From: Cordilura impudica
Taxonomy: Eukaryota; Arthropoda; Insecta; Diptera; Scathophagidae
Direction: 5' to 3'
Assembly: GCA_963682025.1 (NCBI GenBank)
Contig: OY821517.1
Span: forward strand, 22,692,482 to 22,756,481
DNA length: 64,000 bases
The notes under the pieces were generated by a model that worked only from the letters and a program-made list of their open reading frames with translations, made no database searches and was not told where the DNA came from. Each line of letters opens with the position of its first letter. Within the stretch, counting starts at the first letter, position 1. The position numbers and the translations under genes were made by a program. This document shows positions 21,805 through 31,330 of this stretch, piece by piece.

Positions 21805-22512
21805 GGGGCAATCCCATTCCCCCTCATCCAATTGATCTGAAACTTGGCCCATGCTGTGACTATAGATTATTTTTGGGGTAGTCACGCACAGTCACGCTTA
21901 GTCACCCACAGTCACGGAGTGATCTAAAAGTCATCCGATCGATCTCGAACTTGATCCATACACTTGCTGTGAAAAAAAACATTAACTTTGAATTAGTCAC
22001 GCACAATCATGCATGGTCACGCACAGTCACGGAGAGATTTAGAACGGATTTCCCCTTATCCAATCAATCTGAAACTTGGTCGATATACTTGCTGTAAAGA
22101 AAGATTAACTTCGACATAGTCTCGCACAGTCACGCATAGTCACGCACAGTCACGGAGTGATCTAAATGTCAATTACCTTCATCCGATTGGTCTAAAACTT
22201 GGTCGATAGACTTGCTGTGAAAAATGATTAACTTTGATATAGTCACGCACAGTCACGGAAAGATTAAAACGTCACTTCCCCTCATCCGATCGATGTGAAA
22301 CTTCGTCCATAGACTTGTTGTGGCCAAAGATTAAATTTAAGATAGTCACACATAGTCACGCATAGTCACGCACAGTCACGGCGTTATTTAAGCCCTATTT
22401 CCCCTCATCCAAACATTCTGAAACTTGGTCCATAGACTTATTTGTGACCAAAGATTAATTCTAATATAGTCACGCAAAGTCACGCACAGTCACGGGGAGA
22501 TTCAGAACTCAT
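21805..22512 (+). repeat. satellite-like tandem array, ~6 units of ~100-125 bp
   Basis: Each unit reads CCCCTCATCCNATCGATCTG, AAACTTGGTCCATAGACTTG, CTGTGACCAAAGATTAA, a TAGTCACGCACAGTCACGC segment repeated one to three times, then GGAGNGATCTAAAA. The AGTCACGCAC core is itself a 10-bp repeat. Units differ by several substitutions and by the number of 10-bp repeats. A single related unit sits at 29013-29165, preceded by the same TCTGTCTGTCTGCCATGG leader seen here at 21789-21806. Confidence 0.85.
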
Positions 22513-23288
22513 ATGCATAACGCAAGAAAAAGTTTTAGATTATTATTGTATCATTTTCATTTGTTGAAAAAACACATCTCCTCAGTGTAAATAAGTTGTT
22601 TTTAAGAAATTGTTTAGTAAGTTTTAAAAAAAGGTGATTAAAATTATTTTATTTTTTAATTTTTATATTAAATATAATATGATCAATTGAATTATAAAAG
22701 AAAAATAAAAAAACCAAACAATTTTATACAAAAATAGAGGTCTGCAAAATGCCGAAAAAAACGAAGGCATCTCTTCTGTGGAAGAACAATAAATTTTTCT
22801 TTTTTTTCTTATAAATTTTTATTTAATTAATATAACGAAATGTTTAGGCAACCTTGAAGAAATCTCCTGTGAAAATGTAAATTTTGTTAAAAAAATATTT
22901 TAATAAAAAAAAAATTTAAAACTTTGTGCTAGGGTTAACTTAAATGTTTAAACTTTGTGCTAGTTAAAAAAAAAATAAATAAAAAGTCTCCTTCAGACAA
23001 AAAAAATATGTTTAATTATACTGTCCTGACCACTAAAAAAAATTGTTCGAGAATCGACGGAGAAGCACCAATTACATAGACTAGAGTTACTAAAACGTAC
23101 TAGTGAATCTTTGTCAACATATGGTCCTAAAAGAACTACGTCGTCAGTAGTAACAAAGTCTTTTGGTTGATTTCCAATAACACGGCCAATAGTTGATAAC
23201 ATTGGCTGGGGTATAGCTGGTCAGTACTACTGGTGACAATGTCACTAGTACAATACTACAGTTTTACTATTGACATTCCCTGCAGGGA
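22513..23288. other. AT-rich interval with a short unrecognised minus-strand frame
   Basis: A 69-codon frame at 22993-23202 (minus) reads VLLGPYVDKDSLVRFSNSSL and NWCFSVDSRTIFFSG. It looks less AT-driven than its surroundings, but I cannot assign a domain. It may be a relic of a further element. Confidence 0.3.
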
Positions 23289-23350
23289 TGCTATGTGTGT
23301 GTGAGTTTGTTTTCTTCATTCACAATAATAATTGTGTTGAATTGAAAAAT
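23289..23350 (+). mobile_element. Helitron internal fragment
   Basis: GCTATGTGTGTGTGAGTTTG followed by TTTTCTTCATTCACAATAATAAT matches the central part of the Helitron family. Both ends are missing. Confidence 0.5.
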
Positions 23351-23424
23351 AATTTTGGACATAAGCCAATAATTTGGACATAAACCAATGACGACAATAA
23401 TCGATATTTAAAAAGTGTGTTTAG

Positions 23425-23880
23425 CAATGAGGCTCATTTTTGGCTCAACAGGTTTCATAATAAATAAAATTGTTAAATAAGGAGTGAGATCAATCCACAA
23501 CAGACCCTACAGACTCCATTGCATCCATCCGGTGCAAAATGCACCGCTTGGTGCGGTTTTTATGCTGGTGGCAGCATTGGACCTTATATCCATAAAAATT
23601 AAGCCGGCCCTCGCGTTACTGTCAATGGCTTTTTGTTTTAAAATATGGATGACATTAATCCGGGCCAGATGTAGTTTCAAAAGGATGGCGCCAGGTGCCA
23701 TACGGCGACCGCATCCATCAACTTATTGAAATCAAAAATTGGCAATAAGTTGATATCGAGAAACGGACTTGTCAAATGGTCTCCACCTCCACACCTCTCA
23801 TTCAGTTTCTTGTTTATGCTGATAAACCTACAACAATTGAAGCCACCAATGCTGGAAGAATTGGCCCAAAACTAAAGAAA
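23425..23880 (+). pseudogene. mariner-type transposase relic
   Basis: In shifting frames the plus strand reads NEAHFWLNRFHNK (first catalytic acidic residue region), AWCGFYAGGSIGPYI, VTVNGFLF, then FQKDGARCHTATASIN, which contains the second catalytic Asp in the (Q)DGA(T)CHTA motif. It ends with VYADKPTTIEA. The same motifs in the same order occur in the better preserved copy at 36030-36600. At least four stops or frameshifts are present. No terminal repeats were recognised. Confidence 0.72.
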
Positions 23881-24341
23881 GAAACTAAACAAAATTTGAA
23901 TTTAAATTTTATTCTTGTGGTATTTTTTTTTTTCAATTTCAAGTTCTATCGGGCTTAAAAAACACACTTTATATAAAAAAAAATCGCGTTAGTTATACCA
24001 TTTATATCTCAAACACAGCTGGACCGATTTTAATGATTTTTAATTTCCGCCCCAAATAGCAGAATAACTTCTAAGATGTCTGAAAAATTTACGGAAAAAT
24101 ACGTGGGCGTGTCACCTCCCATACAAAGTAAATTTTTAATATCCTATATCTTGAGCAATGTAAAACAGAGCGTAACGACACCTGTAATGATTTCACAGGA
24201 TACTAGTGTGAGTAGCCATGATGAAAACTGATGGAATTGGATCAGTGGGGGGCAAATCCAATAAAAAGTAATTATTCAGTATCACAAATCTCGAATACTA
24301 TGATATGGAGAGCCTTGCAAAGTTGTGTGACGTCATCTGTT

Positions 24342-24697
24342 ATTTATAATATTAATAGGCAAGGCGATTTCTTGTGACCGATGTAAGTTTCACAGTTTTA
24401 CCCCGATTTTGACAACAAATTTATAATTTGAAAGGTTTTTTTTTTAGCTGTTACCCAGATTTACAGATTTTCATCGTCTGGAATACTTTTGGGAATTATG
24501 ATCGTTTAACGTTGCTACTAACAGAATGCTTGTGTGTGTTTATTAAATTTGTTAATGTGTTTGTGTTAACGTGCTGAGTTTGTTTTCTTCATTTCAAATG
24601 AGTTGAATTGTGAAGCATACCTTTAGGGTCTTTATTAAATGAACAAATATAATTTCCTAGAATTTGCACTCGAATTTCGAGTGCTGGAATCTGCTAG
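24342..24697 (+). mobile_element. non-autonomous Helitron, near full length
   Basis: The 5' end is degraded (TTATAATATTAATAGGCAAGG). The 3' end is intact: GCACTCGAATTTCGAGTGC hairpin, TGGAATCTGCTAG, followed by T. It keeps the subfamily variant AGCATACCTTTAGGGTCTTT. Confidence 0.8.
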
Positions 24698-24815
24698 TTA
24701 ATATTAGAAGCCATGCTTAAACCGGACGGGATCGTATAAAGAAATTATTGAATATCACATATCTCGAATACTGTGATAGGGAGAGCTTTACAAAGTTTTG
24801 TGACATCACCTGTTA

Positions 24816-25230
24816 TTATAGAAGAAGATTAAGGAGTGAATTTTCAAACTGAATTTTTAAGTTCACTTGCTTTGCCAGGTTATCCACCACATAATTCACT
24901 CTTGAAAGTCTGATCAACAATACAGTAAAACTATATAAGGTAACGCGGTTCGTTAGCAGGAAAATATTTGGTAACATTATTGAATCGCCAATAATGACAA
25001 ATTCAAAGGTGAGCATGTGGCATTTTCAAAAATCACGATGATAACAACAGAGTCTCCAATTATATTTAAAGTCTTAAAATTCCCAATTCGTTTGACATAT
25101 GCAATGCTAATCAATCCGTCTTGGATTTGGCAAATGCTTGCTCGGTCATGGCCAATTATATGTAGCCTGCTCCAGAGTTGGTAAACCAAATGATCTGTTT
25201 GTATACTCCGAAAATGGAGAAACAATCATT
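24816..25230 (-). pseudogene. possible PIF/Harbinger-like transposase relic
   Basis: Two overlapping minus-strand frames together read NFKTLNIIGDSVVIIVIFEN and MLTFEFVIIGDSIMLPNIFL. The order (x)LN(I/V)...S...IFEN, then FE...(I/L)(I/L)GDS...(L/I)(L/F)LT resembles the central part of HARBI1-like DDE transposases, where D/H and GDS motifs carry catalytic residues. The expected HDS triplet is not readable and the reading depends on a frameshift, so this is tentative. TSDs and TIRs were not seen. The 82- and 66-codon frames could also be chance. Confidence 0.35.
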
Positions 25231-26420
25231 ATTGTCTACACGTTGGCTTTACAATAAATTATTATTTAATAAGATTAGATAAAGATAGTATTTTGTGAAA
25301 CAAAATTCAATTTATGAAATCAATATTTAGTTTCATTTAATTTTGATTTTAAAAATTTCCTTCTGTAGATTGAATAATTATTTTAGGCAGAACAACGTTT
25401 GCCGCGCCAGCTGGCTGAAAAATAAAAATTAATTAACCCAAGACAATGCTGTGCTTTTTAGAAATAAACCCGTAACAACGTAGCTCATATTTCATGCCGA
25501 ACCCTTAATTTAAACTAGACGTATTTTTGGCTCTCCTAAAAACTTTAAACCCGAAAATCGTAAAATATATTATTCTATTTTTTTGATTGACTTTTCCTTT
25601 TCATTTCCTGAAGTTAACATACCCACTATAGGGTATTTATCGATATCAATTTTCCATACTGTCAGAATATATTCGCACTGTTTTTATAGTGCTTTTACCA
25701 AGTGAGAAAATCAACAGTTTATTAAAATGAATACGATTTCTTTCTATTCATCAAGATTAAACTGGTGCAGAAAAAGTTTATGAAAAATTATTATCTTCTT
25801 CAAGAAACATATTTTTGATATTTTGCCAACAAGAAAAAAAAAACTAAGTCACTGCTGTTACATTTATACAGCGAAACAAAAACAAATGTATTATAACAAA
25901 TGGAACTCCTTAGTAGTTCTTATGTTCTCATATGATACTTAAATGGTGTGGAATTAACCTTAAAATGTTTACATTTGTGTTATTGTTAATTTTTTTTTTT
26001 CTTCTTTTAACAAACACAAAAAGTTTAAACACAATGACAGCGATGATCATATTTTGGCACATAGCAGTGAAGAAAATATGTAATTTATTGTTGGTAACAT
26101 ATATTACAACTAAAATAATTGACTAAACTTTTGCTTATACCTACTTATACATAATTTAATTATTTTATCGATCAATCCGGTAGCTGGCACAAGACAAAAT
26201 ACAGTTTCGGTGTTTTATGAACTATTAGTAATTTTAGTCTATAGAAAACCTAATGAGAGTAAACTTTTAACTAACCTAGTGAACTTTAAACTAAGTCAGG
26301 GTAAATCAGGAGATTTTGCTCTATAATTCTTTTTTTAAATCTTACTTGCTCTAAGGCAGACTCATGGACACTGGATTCTTAAAGTGATGCACTATGCGAA
26401 ATATCTTTAAAGCCACATAT
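25231..26420. other. gene-free AT-rich interval
   Basis: No recognisable coding sequence or repeat. The frame at 25932-26126 is Leu/Ile-rich from AT composition. Confidence 0.4.
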
Positions 26421-27185
26421 CTGTTGTTTTCTGGAATAACCGCGTACGTCCATTTTTGTCAGTTTTGAGTTAACGATGCCAAATATATTAATTTTTAATG
26501 CTCTTTACATGTGTTAAATTTTTAAGAAAAAAATATTGACCATTTCTGAGTTTTTTCTTTAAATAACGACGTAACTTAAATGTTTATTAAATTAATTTGC
26601 AGCACTATCGACGTATGTCAACCTACGTTTGATCGCTGACAAATTATTTTCTCAGAAAACGACACATAGCAACATACGTTGTTATTAATGAAAAAAAATT
26701 CAAAATAATTTTCGATTATTTTTCAGTTTATAACCACTTATAAAAACTTGTGTGTTTATTTCTGTTATTTTTTATCACTATTATTCTTGATGCGTTGTTA
26801 TATTCTCATCCTAAGTCCCTTTAACTTTTTGTTAACGAACAAAAAATCCATTTTTCAAGCTACAACAACTTATGTCTACATGGGTGGTTGCATTGATAGT
26901 TTTCTTTTTCAAAGAAAACGACGTTTGTCGACATAAGTTGTTTTATCTGCACACACTTTAAGTGTTATTTACGTATTGTTTTTATCGTCCTTCTCTAGGA
27001 TCTATTCCTCTGAAGATTTCTGACTCAAAATTGTATGTAAAGTATTTATTGCCCATATCTATAGGACTGTTAAATAAAAAGCTCTAAAAACTTTATACCG
27101 AGCCCATAATTTCAAATATAAAGTTTTTTGGCTTCCCTGAACATTTCGATTTTATGACATACGCGGTTATTCTAGAAAACCACAG
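26421..27185 (+). mobile_element. TIR element (family E), copy 1
   Basis: Inverted ends of about 30 bp: CTGTTGTTTTCTGGAATAAC followed by CGCGTACGTC on the left, and the complement ending TTCTAGAAAACCACAG on the right. The interior holds many CGTATGT/ACATACG-like words and the inverted pair ACAACTTATGTC (26870) and GACATAAGTTGT (26930). It has no recognisable transposase; the 62-codon frame at 26748 is the shared repeat sequence. A second, oppositely oriented copy lies at 41787-42549. Confidence 0.8.
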
Positions 27186-27264
27186 GTATAAGTGGTATAA
27201 TTTTCCCAATATAAAACAACAATAAATTTTTATTTTTAAGATTTCAAAAACTGAAATCCGTTAT

Positions 27265-28884
27265 TTAATAAAAAACAACAAAAACATATTTTCTTCATAC
27301 AAAATAAATATAAAAAGTACATTTTAAAAAATGCATTTTCTAAAAAAAAGTAAATTTTTTTCACAATTACCTTTTCTTAAAAAAATGGTACTTTTCATAA
27401 AAAATACCTTTTCTTAAATAAGTACATTTTCTTAAAAACTACCTTTTCTTAAAAAGTATGTTTTCTGAGAATATAACTTTTCTTAAAATATAAATTTTTT
27501 TAAACAGTGCCCTCTCTTAAAAAGTACCCTTTCTTAAAAAGTGCCTTTTCTTAAAAAGCACATTTTCCTAATAAATAAATTTTCTAAAAATTGCATTTTC
27601 CAAAAAAAGTAAATTTTTTTCAAAGTACCTTTTCTTAAAAAAAATTTTACTTTCTTAAATAAGTACATTTCTAAAAAATTACCTTTTCTTAAAAAGTACC
27701 TTTTCTTAAAATGTACTTTTTCTTAAAAAGTACCCTTTCTTAAAAAGTACCTTTTCTTAAAAAGTGCCTTATTTTAAAAAGTACATTTTTCTAATAAATA
27801 AATTTTCTAAAAAAATTAATTTTCCAAAAAAAAAATTAAATTTTCTTAAAAAAATAACTTTTCTGTAATAAACAGAGCCCTTCCTTAAAAAAGTAAATTA
27901 TCTTAAAAGAGCATTTCCTTTTAAAAATTACCTCTTTCAAAAATAACTTTTTTTTTAAATTATTCCTCCTTAGAAAACATTTTTATATTTTGTTAGAAAA
28001 GTACGTTCTTTAAAGAAAATATATTTTCGAAAAAAAGTACCCATTCCTAAAAAAATACACAAGTACCTATTGTTAAAAAGTATATTTTAGTAAAAAAAAT
28101 ACATTCTCTAAGAAATTAAATTTTTTTAAAAAGTGTATTTTATTAAAAAAGCACATTTTCTTAAAAAATAAATTTTCTTAAAAAGTGCCTTTTTTAAAAT
28201 ACACCTTTTCTTAAAAAAGTGCCTTTTCTTCAAGGAGTATTTCTTCCAAAAAAACACCTTTTCTTAAAAATGTAAATTTTTTAAAATAGTACCTTTTTCA
28301 AAGTAATAGTTCCGTTTCTTAAAAAGTAGTTTTATTCAAGAAGTACCTTTTCTAAAAAAATACGTTTTATGAATTAATAAAATTTTTAAAACAAAGTACC
28401 TTATCTTAAAAAAGGAATTCTTATTAAAAAATATCTTTTGTGATAAAAGTACCTTTTCTTAAAATAGTATATTTTTGAAAGTTATTTTCTGAAAAAAGTA
28501 CCATTTCTTATAAAAGTACCATTCCTTAAAAAATAGCTTTCGTGAATAAGTACCTCTTCTAAAAAAGTACATTTTCTGTTAAAGGTACCTTTGCTTCAAA
28601 AAGTACATTTTCTTAAATATGTATACATTCTTAAAAAAGGACCTTTTCTTGAAAAAATGTACATTTAAAAAACATTCTCCCAACAGTAGATTTTGTGAAA
28701 AAAAAAATGAATTTTTTAAGAAATATCATGTGCAAAGCAACGGCCTTTTCTTAAAAAAGAATTTCCTAAAAAAAATACTTGTTTTAAAAAAGTTCCTTTG
28801 CTCACAAATATCTTTCTTTTTTTAAATAGCCAGTCTTAAAAAAGTACCTCAAAAAATACGTACCTTTGCTAAAAATAACGTGTG
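27265..28884 (+). repeat. degenerate 17-bp minisatellite, part 1
   Basis: Consensus near TTTTCTTAAAAAGTACC with GTACATT and GTAAATT variants, repeated for about 1.6 kb with drifting spacing. Best-preserved stretches are 27500-27560 and 27680-27780. Short Lys/Phe-rich frames here (such as 28619-28825) are products of the repeat. Confidence 0.85.
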
Positions 28885-29565
28885 TTGTAGGGAGGCAAAC
28901 AAATCGCTCAAGTGACAAGGAACATCATATTCCAGGGATCAAAATAAAAAACTTTGACCAAGGAACCATACTTCTAAAACAAATTCTCATGTCCCGATTT
29001 TTGACTTGTCTATCTATCTGTCTGTCTGCCATGGTGCAATTGATCTGAAACTTGACCCATAGTTTATTGTGACTACAGATTAATTTTGGGGTAGTCACGC
29101 AGAGTCACGCATATTCACGGAGTGATCTAAAAGTTATTTACCCTCATCCGATCGATCTTTTTGAATAACATAACAAAGTCAAGGCGTATGGTTATTATTT
29201 ATTAGCAGAAGGTACGTATACGTATGAGTGTTAATTTTAATACTAAATCAAACATAGTCAGCCCAATTCTAAGCAAAAAATGGTGATTTTCTGAAATGAT
29301 TGAATGGGGAACCCCCAGGGGGATTCCAGGCGGTGTCCCACTGGCATGGGTGGGTCGGCCCTCCAAAGTTAGTGGGGGTCGATCATACATTTGGACTCGA
29401 TGGGGGCACTCTAATTGGTCAAAGTGAAACAGACAGACATATCAAAAGTCGGGACATCAGAATTCGTTTTAGAGGTATGTTTCCTCGGGCAAAGTTTCTT
29501 ATTTTGATTCCTAGAATACGACTTTCCTTGTCACTGGGCGATTTTTAAATTGACCCGCCCTAGTG
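28885..29565. mobile_element. foldback-like insert in the minisatellite
   Basis: Imperfect inverted arms of about 120 bp: 28885-29010 (AGTGACAAGG ... GGGATCAAAATAAAAAACTT ... ATGTCCCGATTTTTGACTTG) against the complement of 29440-29565 (AGTGACAAGG ... GGAATCAAAATAAGAAACTT ... ATGTCCCGACTTTTGATATG). The right outer end is GACCCGCCCTAGTG. The loop carries one satellite-like unit (29013-29165) and a GC-rich patch (29298-29420). The minisatellite resumes on the right. Confidence 0.65.
29013..29165 (+). repeat. single dispersed unit of the 21.8-kb satellite
   Basis: TCTGTCTGTCTGCCATGG leader, AATTGATCTGAAACTTG, GATTAATTTTGGGGTAGTCACGC, AGAGTCACGCATATTCACGGAGTGATCTAAAA. It agrees best with the first unit of the array at 21805, which shares the leader and the TTTTGGGGTAGTCACGC variant. 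Confidence 0.8.
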
Positions 29566-29574
29566 TATATTCTT

Positions 29575-30265
29575 AGAGAAGTACTTTTTTTAAAAACTGT
29601 ATTTTATTAAATTGTATATTCTCCAAAAATAGTAAGTTTTCTTTAAAAATATATTTTCTAAAGAAAATATATTTTCTAAAAAAAAAAGTACATTTTCTTA
29701 AAAAATACCATTTCACTAACAAGTATATTTTCTTAAAAGAGTACCTTTTCTTAAACAACTAAATTTTTTTAAATAAATACCAGTTTTTCAATAAGTACAT
29801 TTTCTTAAAAAAAAGTAACTTTTTCTTAAAAAAAACCTTTTCTAAAATTCCATTTTCCAAAAAAAATTATTGTATGTTAAACAATGACATTTAAAAAAAA
29901 AAAAAAACACTTCTTAAAAAGTACCTTTCCCAAAAAAGTATTTTATCTCAAAAAACTATTTTTTTAAAAAATGCCTCTTGTTATGAAAGTAAAAAGCAAC
30001 TTTTATTAAAAAAAAACTACTTTGCTTAAAAAGAGCATATATTTTCTTACAAAAGTTCCTTTTTTCTTAAAAGGTTTAAGCGTTTTTAGTAAAAAAGTAC
30101 ATTTTCTAAAAATAGAATATTTTCTTAAAAAAGTATATTTTTTTGAAAAAAGTAAATTTTCATAAAAAATAGCATATTATCTTAAAAAAATTAAATTTTC
30201 TTTACAAAAAATTGCTTCTTTCAAAGAGCAAGTTCTTGCAAAAATATGTTTTCTTAAAAGTGTTT
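29575..30265 (+). repeat. degenerate 17-bp minisatellite, part 2
   Basis: The same TTTTCTTAAAAAGTAC-type repeat as 27265-28884, resumed after the foldback-like insert and more diverged toward 30265. Confidence 0.8.
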
Positions 30266-30581
30266 TCATAAATTTTCAACAGCCGACTTAGGCACCTTAC
30301 AGCTGTGTTATTTTAAAGATATTTATGGAAAAAAATTTGAACTAAACTTATTTTATTTTAGTTAGATTTGGCTTAATTTTCCAGACATATTACAATTAAT
30401 ACTTTGATTAATATGCAAATTTTGATTTTGTTTCAATGATAGAGGAGAAGAGAGCATATATTTCCAAAATTCATAACTACACTGTACGTTTAATCAGACT
30501 AGTTTGTGGCATTTCAGCCATCATCAGTAATTTTATTGAACATGTGATAATTTTTATGTTAATAATTATTTTAAATAGAAA

Positions 30582-30715
30582 CTAGTATAGCCCAGCACTC
30601 GAAATTCGAGTGCAAATTCTAGGAAATATTATTTTTTGGTTAAATTGTTGTCTTCCAATGCTTTTTAATCTATATATATAAAAAAATTATGAATATTTAA
30701 ATGAGCCTAAAGGTA
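30582..30715 (-). mobile_element. Helitron 3' end, variant subfamily
   Basis: On the minus strand it reads ATTTCCTAGAATTTGCACTC, GAATTTCGAGTGCTGGGC, TATACTAG, then T. The hairpin is perfect. The run-out GCTATA before CTAG differs from the GAATCTG of most copies here. The 5' part is not present. Confidence 0.7.
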
Positions 30716-31330
30716 TGTTAAGAGCTTGATCCACTGATTGTCTTATGCCCGTTTTCTCAATAGTCGATTATCTTTTTTCCCAACGAGAATCTGCCGATTA
30801 AAGAAATTTGGTTTTCTCAATGTCTGGTTTGCTTCTATTTTGTCACAAAGTTAACCGGCACTCATCTGCCAATTATTTATTTATCGTACCGATAAATTAT
30901 TCTCCCAACTTTCATATCAATTTTGAGAGGCATTGCCAACTGAAAATAATTCTCCCAACTTTCATACGTATTTTGAGAGGCATTGCCAACTGAAAATAAT
31001 GTTTTTGTCGGTACATTGAGAAAACCAAAATTGTTAACCGGCAGTTTATCGGTCCAATAAATTTATGTCTTTGTTAAGTAACAGGCAGTTTGCCGATACA
31101 TTGAGAAAACCGGCATTAGACTTGTGTCAACAGCCTACGTTAATTAGAACTATAGTTATAGTGGTTTAAGTGAAGGAAAATATTGAAAACATCTTGAAAA
31201 AATTTAATGCAAGGTTGATTGTGCTCGCATAACTTTCCTCAAACTCAACGAATTTAAGCAGTTAATAGCTCAAAAGAAATAGCTTGATCCACTGAGTGTT
31301 CTGAGAGTGAAACAATCAAAATCCATTATT
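30716..31330 (+). repeat. interspersed repeat (family F), split by a MITE
   Basis: GAGCTTGATCCACTGATTGTC (30722) continues after the MITE as GACTTGTGTCAACAGCCTACG and TTAATTAGAACTATAGTTATAG. Later come GCATAACTTTCCTCAAACTC and GCTTGATCCACTGAGTG (31285-31305). The 55505-55640 copy is the reverse of these blocks, joined continuously where the MITE sits here. GCTTGATCCACTGA occurs at both ends, so the element may be tandem or circularly permuted. Confidence 0.65.
30746..31115. mobile_element. MITE with TTA target duplication and known empty site
   Basis: Ends TGCCCGTTTTCTCAAT and ATTGAGAAAACCGGCA, with TTA on both sides (30743-30745, 31116-31118). The empty form is seen in reverse at about 55547-55565. 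Internally, sub-terminal copies of CATTGAGAAAACC recur, and a 57-bp direct duplication (ATTCTCCCAACTTTCATA... GAGGCATTGCCAACTGAAAAT) spans 30897-31000. The 3-bp TTA duplication fits PIF/Harbinger (inference). No coding capacity. Confidence 0.85.

Noticed and set aside
21805..22512. CRISPR-like array
   Set aside because: Repeats are imperfect and contiguous with no unique spacers. The window is eukaryotic. A satellite explains it.
27265..28884. Regulatory element cluster or origin in the TTTTCTTAAAA-rich DNA
   Set aside because: No evidence beyond a degenerate 17-bp tandem repeat.
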